The notes beneath the pieces were generated by a model, which did not search any database, was not told the origin of the DNA, and saw only the letters and a list, made by a program, of their open reading frames with translations. Below are positions 36,166 to 45,984 of a stretch of DNA of 64,000 nucleotides, in pieces. The DNA is taken from NCBI RefSeq assembly GCF_019857205.1, contig NZ_JAHWXO010000001.1, forward strand, positions 62,001-126,000. The letters are read 5' to 3'. How positions within the stretch are numbered: the stretch's first letter is position 1; each line of letters starts with the position of its first letter. A program made the translations under genes and the position numbers. This stretch comes from Qipengyuania pacifica. GTDB taxonomy: Bacteria; Pseudomonadota; Alphaproteobacteria; Sphingomonadales; Sphingomonadaceae.

Positions 36166-36239
36166 TGGAGCGGGTAAGGGGAATCGAACCCCTCTAGCCA
36201 GCTTGGAAGGCTGGAGCATTACCACTATGCTATACCCGC
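36166..36239 (-). tRNA. tRNA-Gly (anticodon UCC)
   Basis: The minus strand folds as a 74-nt tRNA including an encoded CCA: acceptor stem GCGGGTA / TACCCGC with discriminator T, D-arm with GTGGTAAT, anticodon stem CCAGC / GCTGG with loop CTTCCAA, and T-arm GGGGTTCGATTCCCC. Anticodon TCC reads GGA/GGG glycine codons. Confidence 0.95.
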
Positions 36240-36251
36240 TCGGGTCAGGCG

Positions 36252-36281
36252 CCATTGCCACCGAAGCCGCGCCTGCGTCAA
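36252..36281 (-). promoter_or_regulatory. Candidate promoter of tRNA-Gly
   Basis: The minus strand has TTGACG (36281-36276), an 18-base spacer and CAATGG (36257-36252), 13 bases before the tRNA 5' end. The -10 is weak against the E. coli consensus, but the tRNA-Thr gene in this window has a very similar arrangement. Confidence 0.35.
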
Positions 36282-36285
36282 CACG

Positions 36286-36897
36286 CTATTGCGTTTCTTC
36301 GCTTGCTTCGCCGTCCTCATCTTCTGTTTCCGTCGCCAAGCTTTCGGCCAAGGTAGGTTTTTCGACCTCCGCCGGCTGTTCTGCGGTGTACACCTCTATC
36401 TCGACGCGGCGATTTGCCAGCCTGCCCTCTTCATTGGGCGAACCGTCGGGAAGCGCGTTGGGCGCTGCCGGATTCTGTTCACCGAAGGCGATGACGGAAA
36501 TACGGCTCGCTTCCACACCGTTTTCGACAAGCCAGTCTCGAACGGCTTCGGCGCGGGCACGAGAGGCTCGCATGTTCGCATCGTCGCTACCGCCACTGTC
36601 GCTGTGTCCACGAAGAACGATCGCCCCTCCGCCGGTCACCTGCGGCGAGGCAAGTACGGTCGCCAGCTCAGCCCGGGCTTCCTGAGAAAGTTCGGCGCCA
36701 TCCGGAAAGATGATCCGGGTTTCCAAGGATTCCGGTGGGCTGAGGCTATCGATCGGCTCGACCTGAAATTCTGGACGGAAGATCGATCGTTTACCTTCAG
36801 CGGGTTCTTCCGGGGTGGTTGGCGGTTGTTCGCTGTTGCACGCCGCCAAGAGTAACGTCGAAACAACGATTGCGACGTGGTGTCCATGCCGGTTCAT
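36286..36897 (-). CDS. OmpA-family lipoprotein
   Basis: A 203-residue protein with a lipoprotein signal (LLLAACN, Cys20) and a C-terminal OmpA/MotB peptidoglycan-binding domain from about 65 (LRGHSDSGGSDDAN near 95-108, ANRRVEIEV near 160-168). The acidic tail has no known domain. It should anchor the outer membrane to peptidoglycan. The ATG at 36897 begins four bases after the antiporter stop; a TTG at 36900 is less likely. Confidence 0.85.
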   Translation of the reverse strand: MNRHGHHVAIVVSTLLLAACNSEQPPTTPEEPAEGKRSIFRPEFQVEPIDSLSPPESLETRIIFPDGAELSQEARAELATVLASPQVTGGGAIVLRGHSDSGGSDDANMRASRARAEAVRDWLVENGVEASRISVIAFGEQNPAAPNALPDGSPNEEGRLANRRVEIEVYTAEQPAEVEKPTLAESLATETEDEDGEASEETQ

Positions 36898-36901
36898 CAA
36901 T

Positions 36902-38755
36902 TCATGTTCCTTGCTCGGCGGTCTTGCTGCGCTTTCGCTCGCGTTTCGCGGCCGCGTCCTGTGCGGTACGTTCTTGTGGTGGAGCGAAACTGACTATGAC
37001 ATCGCCAGCCCGCGGTTCGGGTCTTGCCGCATGGGTGAAGAAGCGGATCGTCCCATTCTCTCGCAGCAGCAATAGCATTGCTGCCGCATCCGGCAAACGC
37101 TCGCGAGCTGCTTCGAAATCGAATTCGTCCGAGAGCTTGGTCTTGCGGAAGACCCATCCGCGCGAGAGGCGTTCGTTGACGTCTTCGACGCCGAACCCGC
37201 TTTCGAAGAGCGCGCGGCCACGAATGCTGCTGGGAAGCGAATGCCGATCATCTTCATCCACAGCGTCACCGAGCTGGAAGACGGTGTCTCTGCCGATTTC
37301 ATATGCAAACTCGTTGCAAACCAAGGCGTTATAGGCCTCGTTCTCCGTCGCGGCGACCAGGACGGCGTAGGGGGTAAGATCCAGATTATGCTCGGTCGCT
37401 TCGTTGAGGATTTCGCCGTGATAGAACGGGAGGCCATTCTGCCGGGCTAGTGCGAGACGTTGCCAGCTCGCATCGACGACCATGACCGGCGCCTTGAGTT
37501 CTTTCATCATCATCGCCAGCGATATGGTCCACGGCGTGCTGCCGACTATGATGATGCCCGGCCGATTGCTGCCCTTCAGGTTGAGCAGCTTGGCGACCAG
37601 ATCGATCGTGAAACCATGGGCGACGATCGTTACAACGACCACGGCAAAGCTGAGACCGATCAGGGCAGTCCCGTCATAGCCGATTTCTTCCAAGCGAAGT
37701 GCGAACAGGCCGGAGATTGCGACGAGCACGATCCCGCGAGGGGCAATCCACGCAAGAAAAAGCCGCTCGTTCCATGGAACCGAACTCCCCAGCAGGCTGA
37801 GCAGTATCGTGGCCGGGCGGACCACGAACAGCAGCGCGAGCAGGAAGAGGCCGAAATTCCAGTTGAGATATGCGAGTTCCTCGAATTTCAGGCTCGACGA
37901 CAAGAGAATGAAGATACCAGAGATCAGGAGAACGGCCACGTTCTGTTTGAACGGATGGATGCTCCGCAGGGACGTCACGTTCATGTTTGCCAGCGCCACA
38001 CCCATGACGGTGACGGCAACAAGGCCTGCCTCATGCTCGATCTGATTGGACAGGACGAAGACCACGATTACCGCCGTCAGCAACACCGGAACCTTGAGGA
38101 ATTCCGGGACGGTACCGCGCGGGAAGGCCCATGCGATCGCTGCCGCAGCTACATAACCGATTACGCCGGCAAGGATTGCTGCGAAGATCAGCGGCGGGAC
38201 GACTTCGAACAGGCCCGAACCCGGCGACGCGGTGACTGCGCGAAAATATTCATAGGCGACAACCGCGAACAGGGCGCCGATCGGATCGTTGACGATAGCT
38301 TCCCATTTGAGGATCGCTGCTGGTCGCGATTTCACCGATGATTGCCGCAACAAGGGCATGACGACGGTCGGGCCGGTGACCACAAGAATACCCGCAAACA
38401 GGATCGCAACGGGCCATTCGAGCCCACCGATCGAATGTGCGGCGAAGGCCCCAAAGACCCAGGCGATCGGACCGCCCAGGATAACAAGGCGCCAGACAGC
38501 TTCGCCTGCGTGCCGCAGTTCGCGGAGGTCGAGGCTTAGGCCGCCTTCGAAGAGGATAAGCGCAACGCCGATCGCCACCATTGGATCGAGCAATTCGCCA
38601 AAAGCATGTTCGGGATCGAAGAGCCCGAATACCGGACCGGCCAGAAATCCAGCGGCCAGCATGAGGACGATTGCTGGCCACCCGGTACGCCAGGCAAGCC
38701 ATTGGGCACCTATGCCCAACATGCCCACCATCGCGATGACTAATGACTGTTCCAT
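36902..38755 (-). CDS. Cation:proton antiporter (CPA family) with C-terminal TrkA-like domain
   Basis: A 617-residue protein. About 12 membrane helices fill residues 1-390; FEGGLSLDLRELR near 65-77 and the ND motif WEAIVNDPIGALF near 148-160 place it with NhaP-type Na+/H+ or K+/H+ exchangers. Residues about 400-520 resemble a TrkA-N domain, though the glycine motif is degenerate (VGSTPWTIS). Start at the ATG at 38755. It is coupled to the OmpA-type lipoprotein gene downstream. Confidence 0.87.
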   Translation of the reverse strand: MEQSLVIAMVGMLGIGAQWLAWRTGWPAIVLMLAAGFLAGPVFGLFDPEHAFGELLDPMVAIGVALILFEGGLSLDLRELRHAGEAVWRLVILGGPIAWVFGAFAAHSIGGLEWPVAILFAGILVVTGPTVVMPLLRQSSVKSRPAAILKWEAIVNDPIGALFAVVAYEYFRAVTASPGSGLFEVVPPLIFAAILAGVIGYVAAAAIAWAFPRGTVPEFLKVPVLLTAVIVVFVLSNQIEHEAGLVAVTVMGVALANMNVTSLRSIHPFKQNVAVLLISGIFILLSSSLKFEELAYLNWNFGLFLLALLFVVRPATILLSLLGSSVPWNERLFLAWIAPRGIVLVAISGLFALRLEEIGYDGTALIGLSFAVVVVTIVAHGFTIDLVAKLLNLKGSNRPGIIIVGSTPWTISLAMMMKELKAPVMVVDASWQRLALARQNGLPFYHGEILNEATEHNLDLTPYAVLVAATENEAYNALVCNEFAYEIGRDTVFQLGDAVDEDDRHSLPSSIRGRALFESGFGVEDVNERLSRGWVFRKTKLSDEFDFEAARERLPDAAAMLLLLRENGTIRFFTHAARPEPRAGDVIVSFAPPQERTAQDAAAKRERKRSKTAEQGT

Positions 38756-38857
38756 GCCCCCCTCTGGCTGCGCGACTATATCGCTAGTCCGGGCGCCCAC
38801 ACGGCGCCAGCCTTACCAATGCCCGACCCCAGCATTATTTCCATCGCTATGCGCGAT

Positions 38858-39388
38858 TCATGCGCCGGCGAAATTCATCAGTGCGCTTACGTCGACCGAG
38901 CGTTCGGCGAGCTTTGCCCGACCACCAAGTTCGGGCAGATCAATAACGAATGCGGCGCGAGTGACCAACCCGCCCGCATTTCGCAACAATTCCGTCGCCG
39001 CTGCAGCGGTGCCGCCTGTTGCAAGAAGATCGTCGACGATCGCTACCGCTTGGCCCTGTGCAATGGACTGCGGGTCCATTTCCAAACGGTCGACTCCATA
39101 TTCGAGTTCGTAATCTACGCCTATAACGCGGCAAGGCAACTTTCCGGGCTTGCGTATCGGAATGAACGGTAATTCCAGCCGCGCGGCGACGGCCGCACCA
39201 AAGATGAAACCGCGCGCCTCCATGCCGGCGATTGCCTCAGCACCCGAACTTTCCCTGGCAAGCCATTCTATGGTCGCGGCAAAGCCAGGCCCATGACCGA
39301 TGAGGGTGGTAATGTCGCGGAACTGGATTCCTGCCTTGGGAAAGTCCGGGATTGTCCGGACAAGGGCTTTGAGCTCGGCAGGCGTCAT
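38858..39388 (-). CDS. apt: Adenine phosphoribosyltransferase
   Basis: A 176-residue purine salvage enzyme converting adenine and PRPP to AMP. PRPP-binding loop VAIVDDLLATGGTAAA lies near 118-133 and the N-terminal FRDITTLI near 23-30 is typical. The conserved GMEARGFIFGAAVA segment is near 54-67. It is divided from petC upstream by a strong hairpin. Confidence 0.95.
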   Translation of the reverse strand: MTPAELKALVRTIPDFPKAGIQFRDITTLIGHGPGFAATIEWLARESSGAEAIAGMEARGFIFGAAVAARLELPFIPIRKPGKLPCRVIGVDYELEYGVDRLEMDPQSIAQGQAVAIVDDLLATGGTAAAATELLRNAGGLVTRAAFVIDLPELGGRAKLAERSVDVSALMNFAGA

Positions 39389-39400
39389 GGCGTCGACCCT

Positions 39401-39441
39401 CTAAACAAAGAAGCCCCTTGCATCCTAAAGATGCAAGGGGC
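39401..39441 (-). terminator. Terminator of the petABC operon
   Basis: A perfect 12-bp stem (39413-39424 with 39430-39441; GCCCCTTGCATC and its complement) with a 5-base loop is followed on the minus strand by TTCTTTGTTT. It lies 28 bases after the petC stop. Confidence 0.85.
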
Positions 39442-39468
39442 GCATATCATCTTGAGATCAGAGATAAT

Positions 39469-40320
39469 CTAGGCGGCTTTGCGCTTGGTCGCTGCCCAGA
39501 TCTGCTTCTTGGAGAAGTACGCAAGCACAGTCGCGAAAAGCAGGAAGATCAATACCGGCCAACCTGTCTGCTTGCGCTTCACCAGAGTGGGTTCGGCTGT
39601 CCATGTCAGGAATGCGGCTACGTCGGTGGCCATCTGCTCGATGGTGGCTTCGGTGCCATCATCGAAGGTCACCTGACCGGCAGTCGTCAGCGGAGGAGCC
39701 ATCGCAAGGTTGAGGTTCGGGAAATAGGGGTTGTGATGCAGGCCCGGAGCCGGCGCGGCTTCGGGATGTTCTGCCAACAGTTCCGCGGACGGTTCCTGAT
39801 AGCCCATCAGCAGCGAGGCGACATAATTCGTGCCATCATGGCGCGCCTTGGTCATCAGCGAGAGATCAGGCGGAATGGCATTGTTGTTGGCTGCAGCCGC
39901 TGCGACATTGTTGGGATAAGGCGACGGGAAGTAGTCCGTAGGCAGGCCAGGACGCGTGGTCGCTTCGCCGGTGTTCGGGTCGATACCGGGCACCTGCTTG
40001 GATGCCGCGAAAGCCTTCACCTGACCTTCGTCATAGCCGATCTGTTCGAGATCGCGGAACGCGACGAACTTGAGGCTGTGACAGGCCGAGCAGACTTCGT
40101 TGTAGACCTTGAAGCCACGCTGAAGCTGCTGAACGTCCCATTTTCCGAAAGGCCCATCGAACGAATAGGCGATATCCCGCGGCTCTTCATAAGGAAGGTG
40201 AGCGGGTGCCTCTTCCGTAATCGCGGCGTAGGCGCCGACCACGAAGGAATACAACGCTACGACCGCGAAGCCGAGGCCGACGAGAATTGCGACAAGGCGG
40301 ATGCTGAGAAGCTTGGTCAT
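39469..40320 (-). CDS. petC: Cytochrome c1 of the bc1 complex
   Basis: A 283-residue protein. An N-terminal hydrophobic segment (7-32) is followed by the heme c site CSACH at 77-81, a Met axial ligand likely in NLAMAPPL near 205-212, and a C-terminal membrane anchor (about 250-268) with a basic tail. It accepts electrons from the Rieske protein and passes them to cytochrome c. Third gene of petABC, 18 bases after petB. Confidence 0.96.
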   Translation of the reverse strand: MTKLLSIRLVAILVGLGFAVVALYSFVVGAYAAITEEAPAHLPYEEPRDIAYSFDGPFGKWDVQQLQRGFKVYNEVCSACHSLKFVAFRDLEQIGYDEGQVKAFAASKQVPGIDPNTGEATTRPGLPTDYFPSPYPNNVAAAAANNNAIPPDLSLMTKARHDGTNYVASLLMGYQEPSAELLAEHPEAAPAPGLHHNPYFPNLNLAMAPPLTTAGQVTFDDGTEATIEQMATDVAAFLTWTAEPTLVKRKQTGWPVLIFLLFATVLAYFSKKQIWAATKRKAA

Positions 40321-40338
40321 TTCTTTTCTCGTACTCGC

Positions 40339-41634
40339 TTAGGCAGCCGTCTTGGCGTTTTTGCCGAGCACTGCCTTGTCGTCCGAGCCGAGCACGGCTT
40401 CGGTTATCGAATAGGGCAGCGGTTCCGGCTTCTCGATCTGGCTGACGATCGGAATGATCACCAGGAAGTGCAGGAAGTAGTAAGCCGTGGCGATCTGGCT
40501 CAACATCACGAAGGGTTCTTCGGCCGGCGCACCGCCGCAATAGAACAGCACGGCCATGGCAGGGATGAGACCGAACCAGAAGAACTTGCGGAACATCGGA
40601 CGGTAATGGCCGCTGCGCACAGGCGACTTGTCGAGCCAGGGGAGGAAGAACCAGATCAGGATCGAACCGAACATCGCGATCACGCCCATCAGCTTGGCCG
40701 GAATGAACAGGAAGTCGACCGTGAAGGCGCGAAGGATCGCGTAGAAGGGCCAGAAGTACCATTCGGGCACGATGTGCGCCGGCGTCGAAAGCGGGTTCGC
40801 TTCGATGTAGTTATCCGGGTGACCCAGCGTGTTCGGCAGGAAGAATACCAGCGCGAAGTAGAGGATCAGCGCCACACCCAGACCGAAGCCGTCCTTCGCC
40901 GTGTAATACGGGTGGAAGGGCAGCGTGTCGCTTTCCTGCTTCACTTCCACGCCCGTCGGGTTCGACGATCCCGGAATGTGGAGCGCCCAGATGTGCAGGA
41001 TAACAACCCCTGCGATTACGAAGGGCAGCAGGAAGTGGAGGCTGAAGAAACGATTGAGCGCCGCATTGTCCGGAGCGAAGCCGCCCAGCAACCAGACCTG
41101 AATCGGCTCGCCCACCAGTGGGATTGCGCCAAACAGGCCGGTGATTACCTTGGCGCCCCAGAAGCTCATCTGACCCCAGGGAAGCACGTAGCCCATGAAG
41201 GCGGTGGCCATCATCAGCAGGAAGATGACGACGCCCAGCAGCCAGATCATTTCACGCGGGGCCTTGTACGAGGAGTAGAAGAAGCCGCGGAAGATGTGCA
41301 GGTAGACGACGATGAAGAAGAAGCTGGCGCCGTTGGCGTGCGCATAGCGCATCATCCAGCCCCAGTTTACGTCGCGCATGATATGTTCGGTCGTGGCAAA
41401 TGCCACCTGGGCGTTGGCAGCATAATGCATCGCCAGCACCACGCCGGTCACGATCTGAAGCACCAGGAAGAAGCCGGCCAGAACGCCGAAATTCCAGAAA
41501 TAGCTCAGATTGCGGGGAACAGGATAGCCTGCACCGACAGCGTTATAGACGAGGCGCGGCAGCGGCAGCTTCTCGTCGAAGAACCTCATGACCGGATTGG
41601 TCGGGGTATATTCCTTGGCCCAGGGAAAGCTCAT
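40339..41634 (-). CDS. petB: Cytochrome b of the bc1 complex
   Basis: A 431-residue integral membrane protein carrying both b hemes. Heme ligand contexts [43 protein letters not shown] and the Qo-site [14 protein letters not shown] (PEWY) are visible; eight helices are expected. It catalyses quinol oxidation in the Q cycle. Between petA (23-base gap) and petC. Confidence 0.97.
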   Translation of the reverse strand: MSFPWAKEYTPTNPVMRFFDEKLPLPRLVYNAVGAGYPVPRNLSYFWNFGVLAGFFLVLQIVTGVVLAMHYAANAQVAFATTEHIMRDVNWGWMMRYAHANGASFFFIVVYLHIFRGFFYSSYKAPREMIWLLGVVIFLLMMATAFMGYVLPWGQMSFWGAKVITGLFGAIPLVGEPIQVWLLGGFAPDNAALNRFFSLHFLLPFVIAGVVILHIWALHIPGSSNPTGVEVKQESDTLPFHPYYTAKDGFGLGVALILYFALVFFLPNTLGHPDNYIEANPLSTPAHIVPEWYFWPFYAILRAFTVDFLFIPAKLMGVIAMFGSILIWFFLPWLDKSPVRSGHYRPMFRKFFWFGLIPAMAVLFYCGGAPAEEPFVMLSQIATAYYFLHFLVIIPIVSQIEKPEPLPYSITEAVLGSDDKAVLGKNAKTAA

Positions 41635-41657
41635 CGTATCGTCTCTTCTCTCTACGC

Positions 41658-42230
41658 TCAGCCGACCTGAATGACGGTGTCCGAGGTGAACTCGTATTCC
41701 GGCACTTCGAGATTTGCCGGCGCGGGACCCTTACGGATACGGCCAGCCGTATCGTAATGCGACCCGTGACAGGGGCAGAAATAGCCGCCGTATTCGCCTT
41801 TGACTTCGCCTTCGGCGGCACCGAGGGGAACACAGCCGAGGTGAGTACAGACGCCCATGGTCACGAGCATGTCTTCGTGACCTTCCTTCGTCCGTTCCTC
41901 GAGAGTCTGCGGATCCCGCAAGCTGCTGGTATCGACGGCGTTGGCCGCCTGGATTTCAGCACCCGTCAGGCGACGCACGAACAGCGGCTGCTTGCGAAAC
42001 ACTGCCTTGATGGCCTGTCCCGGCTCGATCGCCGAGACATCGACTTCCGTCGAACTGGCGGCAAGGACGTCTTTCGACGGCGCCATCTGGCTGATCAACG
42101 GATATACGACGGCAAGACCGCCGATACCCGCAGCACTGACTGCAGCGATGTCGAGAAAGTCACGGCGGCGGATACCGTCATCGGTAACGACTGCCGTTTC
42201 GGAAGTTGCGGTTGCAGCGGTGTCTGCCAT
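41658..42230 (-). CDS. petA: Ubiquinol-cytochrome c reductase iron-sulfur (Rieske) subunit
   Basis: A 190-residue protein. A twin-arginine-like IRRRDFLD (20-27) precedes a membrane anchor (28-46), so it is probably exported by Tat and stays anchored. The [2Fe-2S] ligands are in CTHLGC (128-133) and CPCHGS (152-157). First gene of petABC. Confidence 0.97.
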   Translation of the reverse strand: MADTAATATSETAVVTDDGIRRRDFLDIAAVSAAGIGGLAVVYPLISQMAPSKDVLAASSTEVDVSAIEPGQAIKAVFRKQPLFVRRLTGAEIQAANAVDTSSLRDPQTLEERTKEGHEDMLVTMGVCTHLGCVPLGAAEGEVKGEYGGYFCPCHGSHYDTAGRIRKGPAPANLEVPEYEFTSDTVIQVG

Positions 42231-42458
42231 CAGCGCTTTGCCTTGCCTGCCTTGGTATTGCGCCGTGGCCCGGACGGGTTAGGCGCAGAGTGCGAATCCA
42301 TGGCCGGACCTATCCGAAAGCCGGTACGCCCGAATATACGGTACGTGCGCGGAAGCCCCCAGTGTGCCCGGTTTGGACGCGCCTCTAGCCGCTATGCGGC
42401 AGGTTGCCAACCGCCATTTTGGCAAGCTTTGTACGTCAAGGTGCAATCGCGGCAGGGA

Positions 42459-43124
42459 TCACACGGGTAGTGCGATGACACTGAGCTGCCTGCCCCCGGT
42501 TTCCTCGCCCCGATGCGTTGCGCGCCTGAACGAGAAGAAGCGATGGGGCTGCGCATAAGTGTCTTCGCGCAGATCCTCGATATCGCGGACGCCTGTATCG
42601 CTGAGGCACTGGTACACATAGGCCGGTAGATCGAACTGGTAATGGCCGGGACGCCCGGTTGCGAAGAATCGCGCATCGCGATTGTCGAACTGTTCGCGAA
42701 ATCCCTGATCGACTTCGTAGCTGCCCTGCGCGACCGTGGGGCCGATTGCCGCCTTTATATCGGGTGCATGTGCACCCAGCGACACCATCGCCGCCACCGT
42801 GTGCTCCAGCACGCCGCCCACTGCTCCGCGCCAGCCAGCATGCGCTGCACCGACAACGCCGGCTTTGGCATCGCCCAGCAAGACCGGAGCACAATCGGCG
42901 GTGACAATGCCCAATGCGATACCCCGCCTGGCGGTGACGAGCGCATCGGCTTGCGGCGGTTCGGGCCATGGCTCATCGACGATCACGACCGTCGCCGAAT
43001 GTATCTGGCGCGGACACATCAATTTCGCGCCGCGGATTATGTCGTCGGCTTCCAGACCAGCCGACGTCGAGAAGCCATGGGGAATGCCATCAAGCAGGTC
43101 GGCCTTCAGAAAACCACTCACCAC
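42459..43124 (-). CDS. pgeF: Peptidoglycan editing factor / multicopper-type laccase domain protein
   Basis: About 221 residues if the GTG at 43124 is the start, four bases after the pepN stop; the open frame continues upstream without ATG, so the start is uncertain. YfiH/PgeF family motifs include RQIHSATVV, TADCAPVLLGD with the metal-site Cys, AAHAGWRG and the C-terminal FFSFRRATHRGEETGGRQLS. Family members correct non-canonical peptidoglycan precursors. It is translationally linked to pepN. Confidence 0.88.
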   Translation of the reverse strand: MVSGFLKADLLDGIPHGFSTSAGLEADDIIRGAKLMCPRQIHSATVVIVDEPWPEPPQADALVTARRGIALGIVTADCAPVLLGDAKAGVVGAAHAGWRGAVGGVLEHTVAAMVSLGAHAPDIKAAIGPTVAQGSYEVDQGFREQFDNRDARFFATGRPGHYQFDLPAYVYQCLSDTGVRDIEDLREDTYAQPHRFFSFRRATHRGEETGGRQLSVIALPV

Positions 43125-43128
43125 GCGA

Positions 43129-45780
43129 TCATCCCAACGAACGCGTGACCTGTTCGAACGTGTCGCGCGAGAGTTTTGGCGCAGCAGCAACTCTTTCGAG
43201 TGCGTCGCGCATCAACTTGGCGCGCCCTTCTTCGATGCGGCGCCAGCGCCCCAGGGAAGGGATAAAACGGGCTGCCGTCTGCGCATTGATCGGATCGAGT
43301 TCCAGAACGAGGTCGGCGATCATGTCATAGCCCTCGCCATCCGCCGCGTGAAATGCGGAAGGATTTGCCGCGAAGGCCATATAGAGCGAGCGCACTCTGT
43401 TCGGGTTCTTCAGCGTGAAGTCCGGGTGACCGCGCAGCGCTTTCACATGGTCGATCGCGTGCGGATGAAGCGAACTGGCCTGCAATGCGAACCATTTGTC
43501 GATGACCAGCGCGTTGCCTGCGTAGCGATTGTAGAAATCTTGCAGCTTGTCGGTGCGTTCCGGACTGTCCAAGCCGGCAAGGACCATCAAAGCGCCCTGA
43601 CGATCGGTCATATTATCCGAATTGTCGTACTGATAGGCAGCGAGTTCGGCTGCCTTTGCGGGATCGCTGGCAGCGGCATAGCTTAGCACCAGCGTCTTGA
43701 CCTTGCGCGCTCCCTTGGCGTGTGCATCCAGCGAGAACTGCAGGCCCTCGACCCGATCGTAAAGAGCGTGAAACTGTGACGCCAGCCGATCGCCGAGATC
43801 GGCCTTCAGCGCCTCCCGCTCGGCATGAATTCGGCCAGGATCGGCAACCAGCATCTGCTCTGCGATATAGGCCTGGCTTGGCATCGACATCAGTTCGCCG
43901 CGCATGAGATCTTCGAGGCGATCGTCTTCAATCACCGATTTCATTGCCTGCGCTATGTCGCCGCGCGCCGCCTTGCAGCCACTGCCATCAAGATCACCCG
44001 TCACTGCGCCGACGAGATAGCCGGTCATGAGTTCCTGCATTGCTTCGTACCGGGCGAACGGATCATCGTCCTGCGCAGCAAGAAACACGAGATCATCCCG
44101 CGATACGTCGCGCTCGATCGAAATGGGGGCTGAAAATGTCCGATTGATCGAAAGCACCGGCTTTTGCGCAAAGCCGTCGAATGTGAACGTTGCGCTTTCC
44201 TGGTCGAGAACGATCAGTTCTTCGCCCGCGTTCTCACCCGACTGACGGTCGAACAGCGCGACCTTCAGGGGAATCGGCATCGGTTTCTTGTCGGGCTGAC
44301 CGGGAGTGGCAGGAATGGTTTGCGAAAGCTTCAGCGTCGCGCTGTTGCCCGCATGCTCAAGCGCCACCCTTACCTTCGGCGTGCCCGCCTGCGAATACCA
44401 GCGGCGGAACTGGGTCAGGTCCATGCCGGTGCCATCTTCGATGGATTTGACGAAATCCTCGCATGTCGCGGCTTCGCCATCGTGGCGATCGAAATAGAGG
44501 TCGGTCCCGCGGCGGAACCGCTCTTCGCCAGCCATGGTCCGCATCATGCGAATGACTTCGGCGCCCTTGTTGTAGATGGTCGCCGTGTAGAAGTTGCTTA
44601 TCTCGCGATAGGAATCGGGCCGGATCGGATGCGCGAGGGGACCGGAATCCTCGGGGAACTGTACGCCGCGCAATACGCGGACATCCTCGATGCGTTTGAC
44701 CGGCGCACTGCCCATATCCTGGCTGAACAACTGGTCGCGTAGCACGGTGAAGCCTTCCTTGAGGCTCAGCTGGAACCAGTCGCGGCAGGTGATTCGGTTT
44801 CCCGACCAGTTGTGGAAGTACTCGTGGCCGATCACACCCTCGATCCCGTCGTAATCGCCGTCGGTGGCGGTGTCGGGATCGGCGAGGACATACTTCGTGT
44901 TGAAGATATTGAGCCCTTTGTTCTCCATCGCCCCCATGTTGAAGTCCGAAACCGCGACGATATTGAACAGATCGAGGTCGTATTCGCGCCCGAACGTCTC
45001 CTCGTCCCATATCATGGATCGCTTAAGGCTCTCCATCGCATGCTCGGTCCGATCGAGATCTCCGTCGCGGACCCAGACGTTCAGTTCCACCTTGCGGCCG
45101 CTGGCAGTTGTGAAACTGTCTGTCCGAGCGACGAGGTCGCCGGCCACCAGGGCGAAGAGATAGGAAGGCTTGGGCCAGGGATCGTGCCATTCCGCCCAGT
45201 GCGTGCCACCTTCTTCGCCAGCATCGGTGCGGTTGCCGTTGCACAGCAGTACAGGAAACTGCGCTTTCGGCCCGCTCATTCGCACCGTGTAGGTGCTGAG
45301 CACATCCGGGCGATCCGGGAAGAATGTGATGCGGCGAAAGCCTTCCGCCTCGCATTGGGTGCAAAGCATGCCATTGGAAGCGTACAGCCCCATCAGTTGC
45401 GAATTGTCGGACGGGTCCAGTTCGGTGACGATTTCGAGTGTATGCCGCTCGCCTTCCAGCGTGACGACCAAATCGTCGCCGTCCATCATATGCCCTGCGC
45501 AATCGCCTCCGTCGCAAGTGATCGACACGAGTTCGAGACTATCGCCGTTCAGGCGAATTGTCGGAGAAGCGTCGGCATCCGGATTGCGTTCGACATCGAG
45601 CCTGGTGACCACGCGCGTTTTATCGAGGCCCAGATCGAACTCCATCCTGATCGTCGGGATCAACCACGCAAAAGGCGTGTAATCTGAGCGCTGTATTTCG
45701 GGCGGCGCCTTGGGTTCAAACGCTGCATCGGCCATTTCGGGGTTGCCGTCGGGCGAAGCGGGAGTGCGCGCAATATCCAT
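43129..45780 (-). CDS. pepN: Aminopeptidase N
   Basis: An 883-residue M1 zinc aminopeptidase. Exopeptidase motif GAMENKGL near 282-289; zinc site HEYFHNWSGNRIT near 318 with the third ligand Glu in LKEGFTVLRD; total length matches E. coli PepN (870). It removes N-terminal residues from peptides in the cytoplasm. No signal peptide is visible. Downstream pgeF follows after four bases. Confidence 0.96.
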   Translation of the reverse strand: MDIARTPASPDGNPEMADAAFEPKAPPEIQRSDYTPFAWLIPTIRMEFDLGLDKTRVVTRLDVERNPDADASPTIRLNGDSLELVSITCDGGDCAGHMMDGDDLVVTLEGERHTLEIVTELDPSDNSQLMGLYASNGMLCTQCEAEGFRRITFFPDRPDVLSTYTVRMSGPKAQFPVLLCNGNRTDAGEEGGTHWAEWHDPWPKPSYLFALVAGDLVARTDSFTTASGRKVELNVWVRDGDLDRTEHAMESLKRSMIWDEETFGREYDLDLFNIVAVSDFNMGAMENKGLNIFNTKYVLADPDTATDGDYDGIEGVIGHEYFHNWSGNRITCRDWFQLSLKEGFTVLRDQLFSQDMGSAPVKRIEDVRVLRGVQFPEDSGPLAHPIRPDSYREISNFYTATIYNKGAEVIRMMRTMAGEERFRRGTDLYFDRHDGEAATCEDFVKSIEDGTGMDLTQFRRWYSQAGTPKVRVALEHAGNSATLKLSQTIPATPGQPDKKPMPIPLKVALFDRQSGENAGEELIVLDQESATFTFDGFAQKPVLSINRTFSAPISIERDVSRDDLVFLAAQDDDPFARYEAMQELMTGYLVGAVTGDLDGSGCKAARGDIAQAMKSVIEDDRLEDLMRGELMSMPSQAYIAEQMLVADPGRIHAEREALKADLGDRLASQFHALYDRVEGLQFSLDAHAKGARKVKTLVLSYAAASDPAKAAELAAYQYDNSDNMTDRQGALMVLAGLDSPERTDKLQDFYNRYAGNALVIDKWFALQASSLHPHAIDHVKALRGHPDFTLKNPNRVRSLYMAFAANPSAFHAADGEGYDMIADLVLELDPINAQTAARFIPSLGRWRRIEEGRAKLMRDALERVAAAPKLSRDTFEQVTRSLG

Positions 45781-45984
45781 GAATGTCCTGTCGTTTTTCC
45801 GGGCGAAAATGCTCTGTCACCCAATGCAACGCCCGTCGAGGCCTTGCGTTCAATCGGAAGGTCGCAGGTTCTGTCCGATTGACAGCAACGACCTGCTCCC
45901 GCACCGAACGCGTCCGATGCTGAACTTGATTGCCACCTTCCTTCGCGCTTTCGAAGGCCCTTTATGCGGCCAACCCGGCAGCGA

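Noticed and set aside
39418..41670. 750-codon plus-strand frame opposite petB/petC
   Set aside because: Antisense shadow of the bc1 genes; rich in His, Arg, Glu with no recognisable domain.
42404..42425. TTGCCAA/TTGGCAA hairpin upstream of petA considered as pgeF terminator
   Set aside because: No T tract on the minus strand, and it lies upstream of petA rather than forming a typical terminator.
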